A stretch of DNA of 64,000 bases from Gracilibacillus kekensis (GTDB lineage Bacteria > Bacillota > Bacilli > Bacillales > Amphibacillaceae). The DNA lies in the NCBI RefSeq assembly GCF_900143085.1, contig NZ_FRCZ01000010.1, positions 18,282-82,281 of the forward strand, in the 5' to 3' direction. A program made the translations under genes and the position numbers. The notes under the pieces are model-generated. The model saw nothing but the letters and a program-made list of their open reading frames with translations, was not told the DNA's origin and did not search any database. Below, piece by piece: positions 28,330 through 37,290 of the stretch (the first letter of the stretch is position 1; each line of letters starts with the position of its first letter).

Positions 28330-29148
28330 ATGACAGAGACTTGGTACTTTTTAGACACGAACAAACAGACACCGGCTTATAATATGGCTGTAGATGAATG
28401 TTTATTAAATTGGCACAGCAACCAGCAAATACCACCGATTATTCGCTTTTATGAATGGTTACCAGCTGGATTGTCAGTAGGATACTTTCAAAAAACCAAA
28501 AACAAGATTAACATGGAAGCAGTCCAAAAAAACAATATTGAACTAGTTAGAAGATTAACTGGTGGTCGCGCAGTCTTACACGATCAGGAATTAACGTATA
28601 GTGTGATCGTTTCGGAAAACCACCCGAAAATGCCTCGTTCTGTTAAGGAAGCATATCTCGTCTTATCTAAGGGTTTATTAGAAGGTTTTCAATCCTTAGG
28701 AATTAATGCATCCTTTGCTATACCTGAGGGTAAGTTAAATACAAGTCAATCTGCCGTTTGTTTTGAAGAGCCTTCATGGTATGAGCTTGTGATTGATGAT
28801 AAAAAAGCAGCAGGCAGTGCACAAACAAGAAAAAAAGGTGTCATACTGCAACATGGATCTATTCCTTTAGAAGTTGACGATCACAAACTCTATGACTTAT
28901 TTATTTATAAGAATGAAAAAGTGAAGGAAAGAGCAAGGGCTGCATTTAGCGACAAGGCTATTTCTATTGCACAGGCCGCAAACCGTGATATTACACTGAA
29001 TGAAGTGAAAAAAGCCTTCAAAAAGGGATTTGAAAAAGGACTAGACATTGATTTACAACCACTTGAATTAAATGAGGAGCAGAAGTTAGAAATTAATGAC
29101 CTTATGCACAGCAAGTATTTAAATAATGAATGGAATTTTTCGAGATAG
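28330..29148 (+). CDS. lipM: Octanoyltransferase LipM
   Basis: A 272-aa protein of the lipoate ligase/LipM family. Marks: PAYNMAVDECLL, RRLTGGRAVLHDQELTYS, acyl-acceptor cysteine in SAVCFEEPSWYEL, GSAQTRKKGVILQHGS. It closely follows Bacillus LipM, which moves octanoyl from ACP to GcvH in lipoate synthesis. The next gene is lipA, 12 bp downstream. The start context is odd: a strong AAAGGAGG (28290) lies ~35 bases before the ATG with a small hairpin (CTCTT/GAAGAG) between. Confidence 0.92.
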   Translation: MTETWYFLDTNKQTPAYNMAVDECLLNWHSNQQIPPIIRFYEWLPAGLSVGYFQKTKNKINMEAVQKNNIELVRRLTGGRAVLHDQELTYSVIVSENHPKMPRSVKEAYLVLSKGLLEGFQSLGINASFAIPEGKLNTSQSAVCFEEPSWYELVIDDKKAAGSAQTRKKGVILQHGSIPLEVDDHKLYDLFIYKNEKVKERARAAFSDKAISIAQAANRDITLNEVKKAFKKGFEKGLDIDLQPLELNEEQKLEINDLMHSKYLNNEWNFSR

Positions 29149-29160
29149 GAGACGATACAA

Positions 29161-30108
29161 ATGGCAAAAAAAGAGGAACATTTACGTAAACCCGAATGGC
29201 TGAAAATTAAAATTAATACAAATAAATCGTACAATCGTCTAAAACATTTGATGCGAGACAAACGTTTAAATACGGTATGCGAAGAAGCAAAATGCCCTAA
29301 TATTCACGAATGCTGGAGTGAAAGAAAAACAGCTACTTTTATGATTTTAGGTGATACTTGTACAAGAGGTTGCCGTTTCTGCGCTGTTAAAACTGGGCTT
29401 CCTAATGAGTTAGACTGGGATGAACCACAACGAGTTGCTGAGTCTGTTGAGATCATGGGCTTAAAACATGTTGTTGTGACCGCAGTGGCGAGAGATGATT
29501 TAAATGATGGTGGAGCAGCAGTGTTTGCTGAAACTGTACGACAAATACGTGAAAAAGTTCCTGGATGTACGATTGAGATTTTACCTTCTGATATGAAAGG
29601 TGATTATGAGAGCCTACATACTTTAATGGACAGTGGTCCTGATATTTTTAATCATAATATCGAAACAGTCAGAAGACTTACAAAAAAAGTTCGCGCCATT
29701 GCAATGTATGATCGTTCGCTTGAATTATTGCGCAGAGTGAAAGAAATTGCTCCTAATACGCCAACCAAATCAAGTATTATGGTTGGACTTGGTGAAACGA
29801 AAGAAGAATTAGTGGAAGCAATGGATGACCTTCGCGCAAACAATGTTGACATTGTCACGATCGGTCAATACTTACAACCAACCACACGACATTTAAATGT
29901 CGAACGTTATTATCATCCCGATGAATTTAATGAATTAAAACAAATTGCTTTATCCAAAGGTTTTAAACACTGTGAAGCTGGACCTCTTGTTCGATCATCT
30001 TACCATGCAGATGAACAAGTTAATCAATCCGCAGCACAACGTCGGATAAAGTATATGAAGGGGTATGAAGAAACAAGTGGTCAGGAATTAAATAATATCA
30101 CTTTTTAA
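29161..30108 (+). CDS. lipA: Lipoyl synthase
   Basis: A 315-aa radical SAM enzyme inserting two sulfurs into octanoyl-GcvH/E2. Both iron-sulfur motifs are present: [12 protein letters not shown] for the auxiliary cluster and [10 protein letters not shown] for the SAM cluster, with the C-terminal RSSYHADEQ that ligates the auxiliary cluster. Strong GGAGACG-type site; coupled to lipM. Confidence 0.96.
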   Translation: MAKKEEHLRKPEWLKIKINTNKSYNRLKHLMRDKRLNTVCEEAKCPNIHECWSERKTATFMILGDTCTRGCRFCAVKTGLPNELDWDEPQRVAESVEIMGLKHVVVTAVARDDLNDGGAAVFAETVRQIREKVPGCTIEILPSDMKGDYESLHTLMDSGPDIFNHNIETVRRLTKKVRAIAMYDRSLELLRRVKEIAPNTPTKSSIMVGLGETKEELVEAMDDLRANNVDIVTIGQYLQPTTRHLNVERYYHPDEFNELKQIALSKGFKHCEAGPLVRSSYHADEQVNQSAAQRRIKYMKGYEETSGQELNNITF

Positions 30109-30170
30109 TAATGTACGTGAGACATACTCGGAAGTTAATATGAGTAATCATAAGGAGCTAATTAAAATAA

Positions 30171-30965
30171 ATGAAAACTCATTATCAAGCATTATTTTTA
30201 GATATTGATGGTACGATCTTAAGACGTGATCATACCATTGAAGATACTACCAAGGTTGCGGTAAACCAGGCACAAGCTAAAGGCATAGAAGTATTTTTAG
30301 CAACTGGTCGGCCGCTTCATGAAATCAGCGATATTGCAGAAGAACTAAATATTAACTCTTTGATCGGTTATAATGGTGCATATGCTAAATATAAAGGTAA
30401 AACTTTAGTGGATGAACCAATGTCTGCATCTGTTATTGATCAATATTTAGGGATAGCGAAGGCCAACAACCATGAGATGATTTTATATACAGACAAATTA
30501 AATTTACTTACTTCTGTTTCAAATCCTATTGTTCAGAATTTTGTTGACTTCTTTCATCTAAACAGCTATCAACCATACGAAACTAGGTTCCGTAAAGATA
30601 TTTTGGGTGTTACGTTAATGAATGTGAGACCGGATGAACCAATATTATATGACCTTGAAAGTGAGAACATATATTTTTCCCAAGTGAATGTCTCTGGACT
30701 AGAGCACTGCTATGATGTGATCAGAGAGAATGTCAATAAAGGATTTGCGATAAAAGCGATTCTTGATCGATTGAACATTTCTTCTAAGAATGCCATTGCT
30801 TTTGGTGATGGGATGAATGATAAGCAAATGCTTCAATATGTTGGTGAAAGTTTCGCAATGGGAAATGCCACTCCGAAATTGTTTCAATACGCAAAACACC
30901 GCACAACCTCAGTAGAAGACTCAGGAATATATAACGGATTAAAACAACTAGGCATAGTCGAATAA
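30171..30965 (+). CDS. Cof-type HAD-IIB phosphatase
   Basis: A 264-aa HAD hydrolase: nucleophile motif FLDIDGTIL (residues 9-17), LATGRP, late lysine in NKGFAIKAIL, and metal-binding FGDGMNDKQML. Similar to Bacillus YkrA/YcsE-like sugar-phosphate phosphatases; the substrate is unknown. Start ATG with AAGGAGC upstream. A hairpin CGAATAATT/AATTATTCG (30959-30981) at the stop may end transcription, although the U run is poor. Confidence 0.87.
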   Translation: MKTHYQALFLDIDGTILRRDHTIEDTTKVAVNQAQAKGIEVFLATGRPLHEISDIAEELNINSLIGYNGAYAKYKGKTLVDEPMSASVIDQYLGIAKANNHEMILYTDKLNLLTSVSNPIVQNFVDFFHLNSYQPYETRFRKDILGVTLMNVRPDEPILYDLESENIYFSQVNVSGLEHCYDVIRENVNKGFAIKAILDRLNISSKNAIAFGDGMNDKQMLQYVGESFAMGNATPKLFQYAKHRTTSVEDSGIYNGLKQLGIVE

Positions 30966-30993
30966 TTTTTACAATTATTCGGCTTAATTCTTT

Positions 30994-31406
30994 GAATACT
31001 AGGAACAACTACAAAGTTCACTGTTTTGCTTAGTAGTAATTTTGAAATAAGTGATGTGCTTACATACCGCTCCGGCCGATCGCTTCGCTGTATAATAAGT
31101 TCTACAATGCTTGTGACAGTTAAATTTTTGACCTCTTACTCCTATCTACGAGTTTTTCTCTTGACAAAAATAGGATAATGCCTCTTCTTGCTAGCGTTGT
31201 AGAATATTAAATTAGCGAAGGCGTCCGCTTCCACTCCTACGGGATGTTTTTATCCGAAGATCCACTTTGGCAAGCGGTTTTTGCTTTCCAAAGTTAGCTG
31301 AGGAGAAAAACCCGTGGAAAGGGAAGCGGACAAGCCGTAGCGATTGCAAAGCAGTATTATTCTCTCAAAATTACTACAATGGAAATATAATTACTGCTTA
31401 GTATTC
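30994..31406. repeat. Large palindromic dispersed repeat, internally deleted copy
   Basis: Same family as 3288-3781. Outer ends GAATACTAGG (30994) and CTTAGTATTC (31397-31406). The right arm is nearly complete (31196-31345: GTTGTAGAA, GTCCGCTTCCACTCC, GAAGATCCACTTTG, GTTAGCTGAGG, GGAAGCGGACAAGCC). The left arm keeps only its two ends (31066-31107). The spacer between arms is 88 bp, close to the 85 bp of the first copy. TAGTAATTTTGA near one end and TCAAAATTACTA near the other pair as subterminal repeats. Confidence 0.75.
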
Positions 31407-31485
31407 TTAAAATACACAACATTACGTCTTGCCTCGATCGTGTTTGAGGGTGAGAAAATTGGTCATGTCTCATGCGCACAAAAGA

Positions 31486-31513
31486 GCCAACTTTTTTAGA
31501 AGTTGGCTTTTTT
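31486..31513 (+). terminator. Strong intrinsic terminator without an obvious gene
   Basis: GCCAACTT (31486-31493), short loop, AAGTTGGC (31500-31507), then six T. It lies 500 bp after the Cof gene and beyond the repeat. It could end readthrough from that gene or a small RNA. I see no coding frame or clear promoter in 31407-31485. Confidence 0.75.
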
Positions 31514-31827
31514 GTGTTTTGTGAAAACAGACACCTTAAATGGATAGGGGAGCAACAAGCTATCATACATATAAGCAGGCTAAAGTGGACTAATTATTCA
31601 GCTTACATGTATTTTATCAATTAATGAACTTTCCACATTCACTAATTAATAGGTTACGTATAATATAACAAAGGGAAAACATCCCTACATTAAACTTGTT
31701 AAAAAATCTAACACTAAAATTTCGAAAATCACACACGCCCATTTTTATCAAAACTAGACATTTACCCTAACTTATTCTTGACTCCAACATACATTATATA
31801 GTGATAATACACAAGGAGGTTGATTAA

Positions 31828-31965
31828 ATGAGCTATTACGGTGGCTGTAATCCATGTGGTGGATATGGTAGCGGATATGGTGGCGGTGGTTATGGCAGCG
31901 GATTTGCCTTAATCGTTGTACTTTTCATCTTGTTAATAATTGTTGGTGCTTCTTTCTATAGTTAA
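31828..31965 (+). CDS. YjcZ-family small sporulation protein
   Basis: A 45-aa peptide: a Gly/Tyr/Cys-rich head ([20 protein letters not shown]) followed by a single membrane helix ([20 protein letters not shown]). This is the YjcZ/YdgA-type pattern found in many Bacillaceae spores. Strong AAGGAGG site (31813-31819). The function is unknown; a spore-coat or membrane association is assumed from the family. A TTGACT lies upstream without a well-spaced -10 box. Confidence 0.88.
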   Translation: MSYYGGCNPCGGYGSGYGGGGYGSGFALIVVLFILLIIVGASFYS

Positions 31966-32028
31966 TCAAAAGAATTGGATACACTAACCCACCCCCAATA
32001 AAACGCTCGGGCAATGCTATTTAAAACG

Positions 32029-32082
32029 AAATCCGGACGATCTACAAATTCACAAATAGAATTTGTAATCGTTCGGATTTTT
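32029..32082. terminator. Bidirectional terminator between yjcZ-type gene and GH127 gene
   Basis: AAATCCGGACGATCTACAAATTC pairs with its imperfect complement ending CGGATTTTTC; T runs occur on both strands. It sits between convergent genes, 14 bp before the GH127 stop. Confidence 0.75.
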
Positions 32083-32095
32083 CAATTATGACACA

Positions 32096-34372
32096 TTATA
32101 ATGTTGGCTCGTTTAAGACTCTTAGATGATAGACCCCTCCCGCGATTTTTCCTTGACCTGCTGAGAATGTTACCGTTACTTTCTCTTTACCTTCTACAAA
32201 TTGAGTCGGAATAGAATAGCTTTTTGTGTATAGCTCTCCAATATCAGGCTGATTAAAATGTTCCCTCGCTATAAAATGATCATCCACACGAATCGTAAAA
32301 TCTCTTTCCATCTTGAGGCCATCTAGTTCTAGACTAGCATCATTTTTATTATAAGTAACTACCAAGTACATCGGTTGCTCAGGATTCACTGCCAATTCGT
32401 AACTGAAATAACCACCATCACGTGCATCCCGCCATCCACTATGCACATCATTCCTGTAACCAGAGAACGAATTTATCACTTTTAAATGGTGATCAACTTC
32501 TGGTTGTTGTTCATTTGGGGTTACTTCATCTATTATAACGTTCTGTTCTCTTGCTCGTTTCTTTTTCTCCTCGTCTCCAACTTGCTGATATGTCGTTTCA
32601 CTCATAATATTCCAATAAATCGTATAGCGCTCATGATGGACGTTGAAAAATGGCTTTAATGTTACTTTCTGATTACCTGGTTGACCGATAGCTTTCGTCT
32701 CAAAGATTAGCTCTTTTTCATCTTTTAAAGTAATCCAATTCGACAAATCTTCTTCTGTTACCAGTGTTGGCACCTCTATTAATGGATGGTTATTTAATGA
32801 TTGGTGATCGTCTAATATGTCTGTATTTGGAAAATTCTCACGCCCCAGTGCGCCTGCTAAAACTAACGGTCCATACATGATAACCTGTTTCTTGTCATCA
32901 TCTTTTGCAAGATATCGAAATAGCTCCATTGATAAATCAAATGAAATTTCGTCGCCATTTTGCCATTCACGTTTTATTGTGAAATAGCCATCTTCCTCTT
33001 CCACTTTTTGATGCTTCCCATTTACTGAAACTTGACTATCATCCTTTAACCAAATAGGCTTTCGAATTCGTATCTCCGTTATATCATCTGTCACTTTTTC
33101 TAATTTTAAAGAACTACTCTGCTGAAACGGAAAATCTGTTTGTTGTTTGATCATGATACGGTCATCATGGAAGGAAGCTTTTGCTGACAAAAATAAATGA
33201 ACGTATAACGTATCCTCTCTCATTTCAAATATCCGACGATTATAACGCGCAGGATTTTCCATTCCTGTCCCTGTACAACACCAAAATGAATTATCATGAG
33301 AATGATAGACTTTAAAATGACCGGGTTCTGTTGAAACAAAGTATGTTTTCATTCCCGAATCAGGATCCTGTGATGCTAAAATATGATTATATAGGGCACG
33401 TTCATAATAATCAAAATAATAGGAGCTTGGTTGCCAATCAAATAAAAATTCTGTCAATTTTAACATGTTATATGTATTACATGTTTCTGTCGTTAAAATA
33501 CCTAATTCCTCTGAATTTTCAGGTCCAAAGTGTTCCCTAATACTATTTCCACCTATCGCATATGTTCGATAGCTTACGACTTGCTCCCAAAAAAAGGTGG
33601 CGATTTGCTTATATTTATCATTACCTGTAATGTTATATAACTTAGCTGCTCCAATCACTTTTGGAATTTGTGTATTGGCATGCCTTCCTTCTAAATCGTC
33701 TTGTTTGTTTGCCAAAGGGGCTAAAACTGCTTTATGGTAAAACCTCTCAGCTAATTCTAAATAACGCTTATCATTTGTAATGAGATATAAGTCTGCAAAC
33801 ACCTCATTCATGCCTCCATGTTCACACCTTAACATCTCTTGAAATTGGTTTTCCGTTAAATCCTTTAAACCGTTATATGCCCAATCTGATAATCGGATTA
33901 CCACCTGTAGTGCCTTTTCAGAACCGATAATTTGGCAAACGTCGATTAAACCAGCATAAATTTTGTGGATAGAATACCATGGGACCCAAGAACCGCCTAA
34001 ACTAAAATTGCTGACTTCGAATTCACCGGTAAAAACTTGATCAAAGCAATCTCTTGGAAATCCACTAAGATAACCATCAAGCTCTATCGATTGAATTTTC
34101 TCTAATTCCGATAAAGCATATTCTAGCTTTTTCTTTAATTTAATATCACCAGTGGCTTGATACATAGTTGCAGATGCCGACAACCAGTGACCAACCGAAT
34201 GACCAGCAATTTGGGTTGATTCCCAACCTCCATACCTTTCTTTTTTCGCCTTCACACCAACTGCTTCATAACATGGCGCCACAAGGCGATCCACATCTAA
34301 ATTAAGTAGATATTCTTTCCCTTTTTGCTGTGAATCATAGAATAGCCCGTCTAATAGTTGAATCTTTCCCAT
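32096..34372 (-). CDS. GH127-family beta-L-arabinofuranosidase (DUF1680)
   Basis: A 758-aa intracellular glycoside hydrolase with no signal peptide. The N-terminal (alpha/alpha)6 barrel includes GGWESTQIAGHSVGHWLSA, HGGMNEVFADLY and SFWCCTGTGMENPARYN, whose cysteines are the likely zinc/catalytic set of GH127 (HypBA1-like). Beta-domains follow from about residue 430. Start ATG 34372 with GGAGGTGG upstream; a GTG three codons earlier overlaps that site. It would release L-arabinofuranose from short oligosaccharides. Divergent from an AraC regulator, but no arabinose uptake genes are nearby. Confidence 0.85.
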   Translation of the reverse strand: MGKIQLLDGLFYDSQQKGKEYLLNLDVDRLVAPCYEAVGVKAKKERYGGWESTQIAGHSVGHWLSASATMYQATGDIKLKKKLEYALSELEKIQSIELDGYLSGFPRDCFDQVFTGEFEVSNFSLGGSWVPWYSIHKIYAGLIDVCQIIGSEKALQVVIRLSDWAYNGLKDLTENQFQEMLRCEHGGMNEVFADLYLITNDKRYLELAERFYHKAVLAPLANKQDDLEGRHANTQIPKVIGAAKLYNITGNDKYKQIATFFWEQVVSYRTYAIGGNSIREHFGPENSEELGILTTETCNTYNMLKLTEFLFDWQPSSYYFDYYERALYNHILASQDPDSGMKTYFVSTEPGHFKVYHSHDNSFWCCTGTGMENPARYNRRIFEMREDTLYVHLFLSAKASFHDDRIMIKQQTDFPFQQSSSLKLEKVTDDITEIRIRKPIWLKDDSQVSVNGKHQKVEEEDGYFTIKREWQNGDEISFDLSMELFRYLAKDDDKKQVIMYGPLVLAGALGRENFPNTDILDDHQSLNNHPLIEVPTLVTEEDLSNWITLKDEKELIFETKAIGQPGNQKVTLKPFFNVHHERYTIYWNIMSETTYQQVGDEEKKKRAREQNVIIDEVTPNEQQPEVDHHLKVINSFSGYRNDVHSGWRDARDGGYFSYELAVNPEQPMYLVVTYNKNDASLELDGLKMERDFTIRVDDHFIAREHFNQPDIGELYTKSYSIPTQFVEGKEKVTVTFSAGQGKIAGGVYHLRVLNEPTL

Positions 34373-34512
34373 ACTTTCCACCTCCGTATTCCGTTCATAT
34401 ACAAGTATGAAAGAAATTCAACGAATTGTACATTCAAAAAAAGTAAAATTACATATCTTTTTTTTGTATTATGTTATAATTCTATTACTATTAAACTAAA
34501 GGCGGATTAATA

Positions 34513-35376
34513 TTGAATAATAAAATTGAAATTATAAACAGCAATATAGCATTAATCCATGAAATTGGAATAATGGATGACTGTGAAGGTATTTTAAAAC
34601 ATCCAAATCGAATTATGCCGGATTTAAATGTCTTTGTATATGTCATAAATGGCAAACTTCAAATAAATGAAGATGGAAAATCGTACATTTTAGAAAAGGG
34701 CTCCTATCTTTTTCTCAGAAAAAATGCCCATCATTGGGGAGAGGATTATTACCAGCCTGGTTCTGAATGGTATTATATTCATTTTTTTAATCACTCTCTT
34801 CCTAGTGAAACTTCAGAATACAGTCCATATGGTAAAACTTCATTAATTAATCAAGATGAATACCAATCAAAAATTACATTGCCGAAGTTTGGAACGGTTA
34901 GCCAAAGGAAATATATTATTTCTCAACTTGATAAACTATTAGAAATGTTCGAATCTTCCCATCCACTCCGCCCAATGTTAACGAGTATGCAATTGCATCA
35001 ATTTTTTTTAGAATTATACCTTGAAAACCTGGAATCTTTCGCTAACAAGAAATCAAATCGAATGATCATTCGGATGATTAACTACATTGATGGAGCAAAT
35101 AAAAAAGTGACAAGTCAAGAAATTGCCGATCATTTAGGAATGAACTATGCCTACTTATCAACTTTGTTCAAAGAATACACTGGAAAAAGTGTCACACAAT
35201 ATCAAAATGAAAAAATGATCGAAAAAGCAATTCAGCTATTCAGAAAAGAAAACGTAAACGTTGCCGAGGTAAGTGAACAGCTAGGCTTTTCCAATCCATT
35301 TTATTTTAGCCGTGTATTTAAAAAAGTCACTGGACTATCTCCTTCCGCATATTTACAGCAAATCTATCGTTACTAA
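34513..35376 (+). CDS. AraC-family transcriptional regulator
   Basis: 287 aa. An N-terminal cupin-like sensor domain (VYVINGKLQINEDGKSYILE, FLRKNAHHWGEDY) and a C-terminal double helix-turn-helix (VTSQEIADHLGMNYAYLSTL; VAEVSEQLGFSNPFYFSRVF; GLSPSAY). Start TTG 34513 with AAAGGCGG upstream. It diverges from the GH127 gene across a 140-bp gap and most likely controls it in response to an arabinose-type sugar. Confidence 0.88.
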   Translation: MNNKIEIINSNIALIHEIGIMDDCEGILKHPNRIMPDLNVFVYVINGKLQINEDGKSYILEKGSYLFLRKNAHHWGEDYYQPGSEWYYIHFFNHSLPSETSEYSPYGKTSLINQDEYQSKITLPKFGTVSQRKYIISQLDKLLEMFESSHPLRPMLTSMQLHQFFLELYLENLESFANKKSNRMIIRMINYIDGANKKVTSQEIADHLGMNYAYLSTLFKEYTGKSVTQYQNEKMIEKAIQLFRKENVNVAEVSEQLGFSNPFYFSRVFKKVTGLSPSAYLQQIYRY

Positions 35377-35450
35377 TATTTATGTATACAATTTGAGTCA
35401 AAGAGAAGGTATGTTTAACAAAGAAAATTTCTATAATGGGAGGATTATTT

Positions 35451-35915
35451 ATGCCATTCATTAATAAGAAAAAAATTTGGTTATTGTCTTTTGTATTTAT
35501 TATTGGTATTTTATTTATTTTAGTTCCAAATATTAGAGGTCCCTATAATCTACAAAGTGTAGAAATAGATGGTTTAAAAGAAGTTGGTGAATATAAATCG
35601 GAGATAAACAACTATTCGGTAAAAGTTTTTTTGAAGAAGGGGCCAACTCTACATTTCGAATATAGCTATGTTGGAGCCCTTTTTGAAAAAAATAAATTCA
35701 TTCGAAATATCTTTTGGATTGGACCAAGTGGAAATGATTTTGCTGTAGAATGGAAAGAATCAAATATAATTGACATTAAAAATTTAACTTCATCAAATCC
35801 TAATATTACGTTAGATGTTCAAAAAGATAAATATGATTTTAGGAAAGACCCTTTTCTTCAACCAAAGGAGACTTTAGTTGAACATGACAAATTCACAAAG
35901 AAACGCTTGGATTAA
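35451..35915 (+). CDS. DUF5412-like small membrane-anchored protein
   Basis: A 154-aa protein with one N-terminal membrane helix (IWLLSFVFIIGILFILVP) and an extracytoplasmic domain of short beta-strand-like segments. It looks like the DUF5412 family of Bacillaceae; function unknown. Start ATG 35451 with GGGAGG upstream; an ATG five codons earlier contains that site. The stop lies inside a terminator hairpin. Confidence 0.6.
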   Translation: MPFINKKKIWLLSFVFIIGILFILVPNIRGPYNLQSVEIDGLKEVGEYKSEINNYSVKVFLKKGPTLHFEYSYVGALFEKNKFIRNIFWIGPSGNDFAVEWKESNIIDIKNLTSSNPNITLDVQKDKYDFRKDPFLQPKETLVEHDKFTKKRLD

Positions 35916-35930
35916 CACCAAGCGTTTTTT
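35901..35930 (+). terminator. Intrinsic terminator of the DUF5412-like gene
   Basis: AAACGCTTGG, loop ATTAACA, then CCAAGCGTTTTTTG. The 5' arm overlaps the last codons of the gene. Confidence 0.85.
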
Positions 35931-36043
35931 GTATGCTGTTTATTTATTATTTATAGTCTGTCTTGGGTCTTTTTCACCTGTTATTTTTGCTTTTCCCCAA
36001 GGTCTCAGACTGTTTAGGAAAAGTTCCGTGTCTTTTTTTTACG

Positions 36044-37222
36044 TTATTTCCCTTTTGCTCCTCCGCCCTTACTATGGAGTGCAAATAGGTTCGTATCTAT
36101 AGAGAATTGAATGGATTGACGTTCTCTTTCTCGTTTTATTGCTAATTGAATTAATTGATCTGTTAATTGCTGAAAATCCTTGCCTGTAGGTTCCCATAAA
36201 TAAAAGGATAATGAACCCGGAATCGTATTAATTTCGTTTACGAAAACTTCACCTTCCGGATTTAATAAAAAGTCAATACGTGAGACACCACTTGCATTTA
36301 ACAGTCGAAATGTTTTCTCTGCTAATCCCTTTACTTTGGTAGTTGCCTCATCAGAAATCTCAGCTGGAATAATGCGATTGACGCTTTCCATTCCTTTCGT
36401 ATCTCCTGATTTTCCGCCACTTTGATACTTATCAGCATATGATAAAATCTCGTCAGAACTTAGCACTTGTTCACAAAGGGAACTCTCGACTTCTTCATAG
36501 TCGCCGATCACGGAACAATTCACTTCTGTTAAATCAGTCACCATTTTTTCAATAATTACTTTAAAACTATAGGAAACAGCTAGTTCAATCGCTTCTTCTA
36601 GCTCTTCTTCATTGTTCGCTTTTGAAATACCAACACTTGAGCCTAAATTAGCAGGTTTCACGATTACTGGATAGCCAACTGATTCTGCTAACTGCTTAAC
36701 TGCCGTCTGATCCTGGTGCCACTGACTAGCATAAAACCACTCGTAATCAACGATGGGAACATTGGCATCCCGTAAAATTTGTTTCATCATTACCTTATCC
36801 ATACCTGCAGCAGAAGAGGCGACATCGCATCCGACATATGGCAGACCTAATAATTCAAGATAGCCTTGCAAAGAGCCATCTTCTCCATTTGTACCATGTA
36901 TAACCGGGAATACCACATCAATGGTAGTTATCACACCTTTGGAGAAAAGCGTTCGCTCCTTCTTCTTTAAAACGATGGTATCTTCATTTTCCTGTTCTAA
37001 AACGACCTTTTCTACTTGTTTAAACAATTGATCAAGGTCTTTATAATTATCAATATCGGTTAAAACATCACCGGTATACCATTCTTTCGATTTACTTATA
37101 TAAATAGGTATTGCTTGATATTTCGAGTCATCCATTGCACTCATTGCTTGCAGTGCAGAGATAACTGATACTTCATGTTCAACAGATACGCCACCAAAAA
37201 TAACGGCTACTTTCGTTTTCAC
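36044..37222 (-). CDS. ddl: D-alanine--D-alanine ligase
   Basis: A 392-aa ATP-grasp ligase joining two D-alanines for peptidoglycan. Marks: VIFGGVSVEHEVSVISALQA, HGTNGEDGSLQG, MDKVMMKQIL, KPANLGSSVGISK, and VNEINTIPGSL. The omega-loop has DKYQSGGKSGDT with the Lys-Tyr pair of D-Ala-D-Ala enzymes, so a D-lactate (vancomycin-resistance) ligase is unlikely. GTG start with GGAGGAA. A Lys/Gly-rich C-terminus (SKGGGAKGK) is slightly unusual. Follows the MurF-like gene by 68 bp. Confidence 0.93.
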   Translation of the reverse strand: MKTKVAVIFGGVSVEHEVSVISALQAMSAMDDSKYQAIPIYISKSKEWYTGDVLTDIDNYKDLDQLFKQVEKVVLEQENEDTIVLKKKERTLFSKGVITTIDVVFPVIHGTNGEDGSLQGYLELLGLPYVGCDVASSAAGMDKVMMKQILRDANVPIVDYEWFYASQWHQDQTAVKQLAESVGYPVIVKPANLGSSVGISKANNEEELEEAIELAVSYSFKVIIEKMVTDLTEVNCSVIGDYEEVESSLCEQVLSSDEILSYADKYQSGGKSGDTKGMESVNRIIPAEISDEATTKVKGLAEKTFRLLNASGVSRIDFLLNPEGEVFVNEINTIPGSLSFYLWEPTGKDFQQLTDQLIQLAIKRERERQSIQFSIDTNLFALHSKGGGAKGK

Positions 37223-37290
37223 AGCCTATTCCTCCTCGTAAAAAACTAGACCTTTCACCAGATATAACTAAAGTAAAAGCAACACTAGTC

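Noticed and set aside
30994..31406. Insertion sequence remnant
   Set aside because: No transposase coding potential on either strand; the structure is a palindromic foldback repeat.
36044..37222. Vancomycin-resistance (D-Ala-D-Lac) ligase
   Set aside because: The omega-loop keeps the Lys-Tyr pair of D-Ala-D-Ala ligases and no VanH or VanX partners are present.
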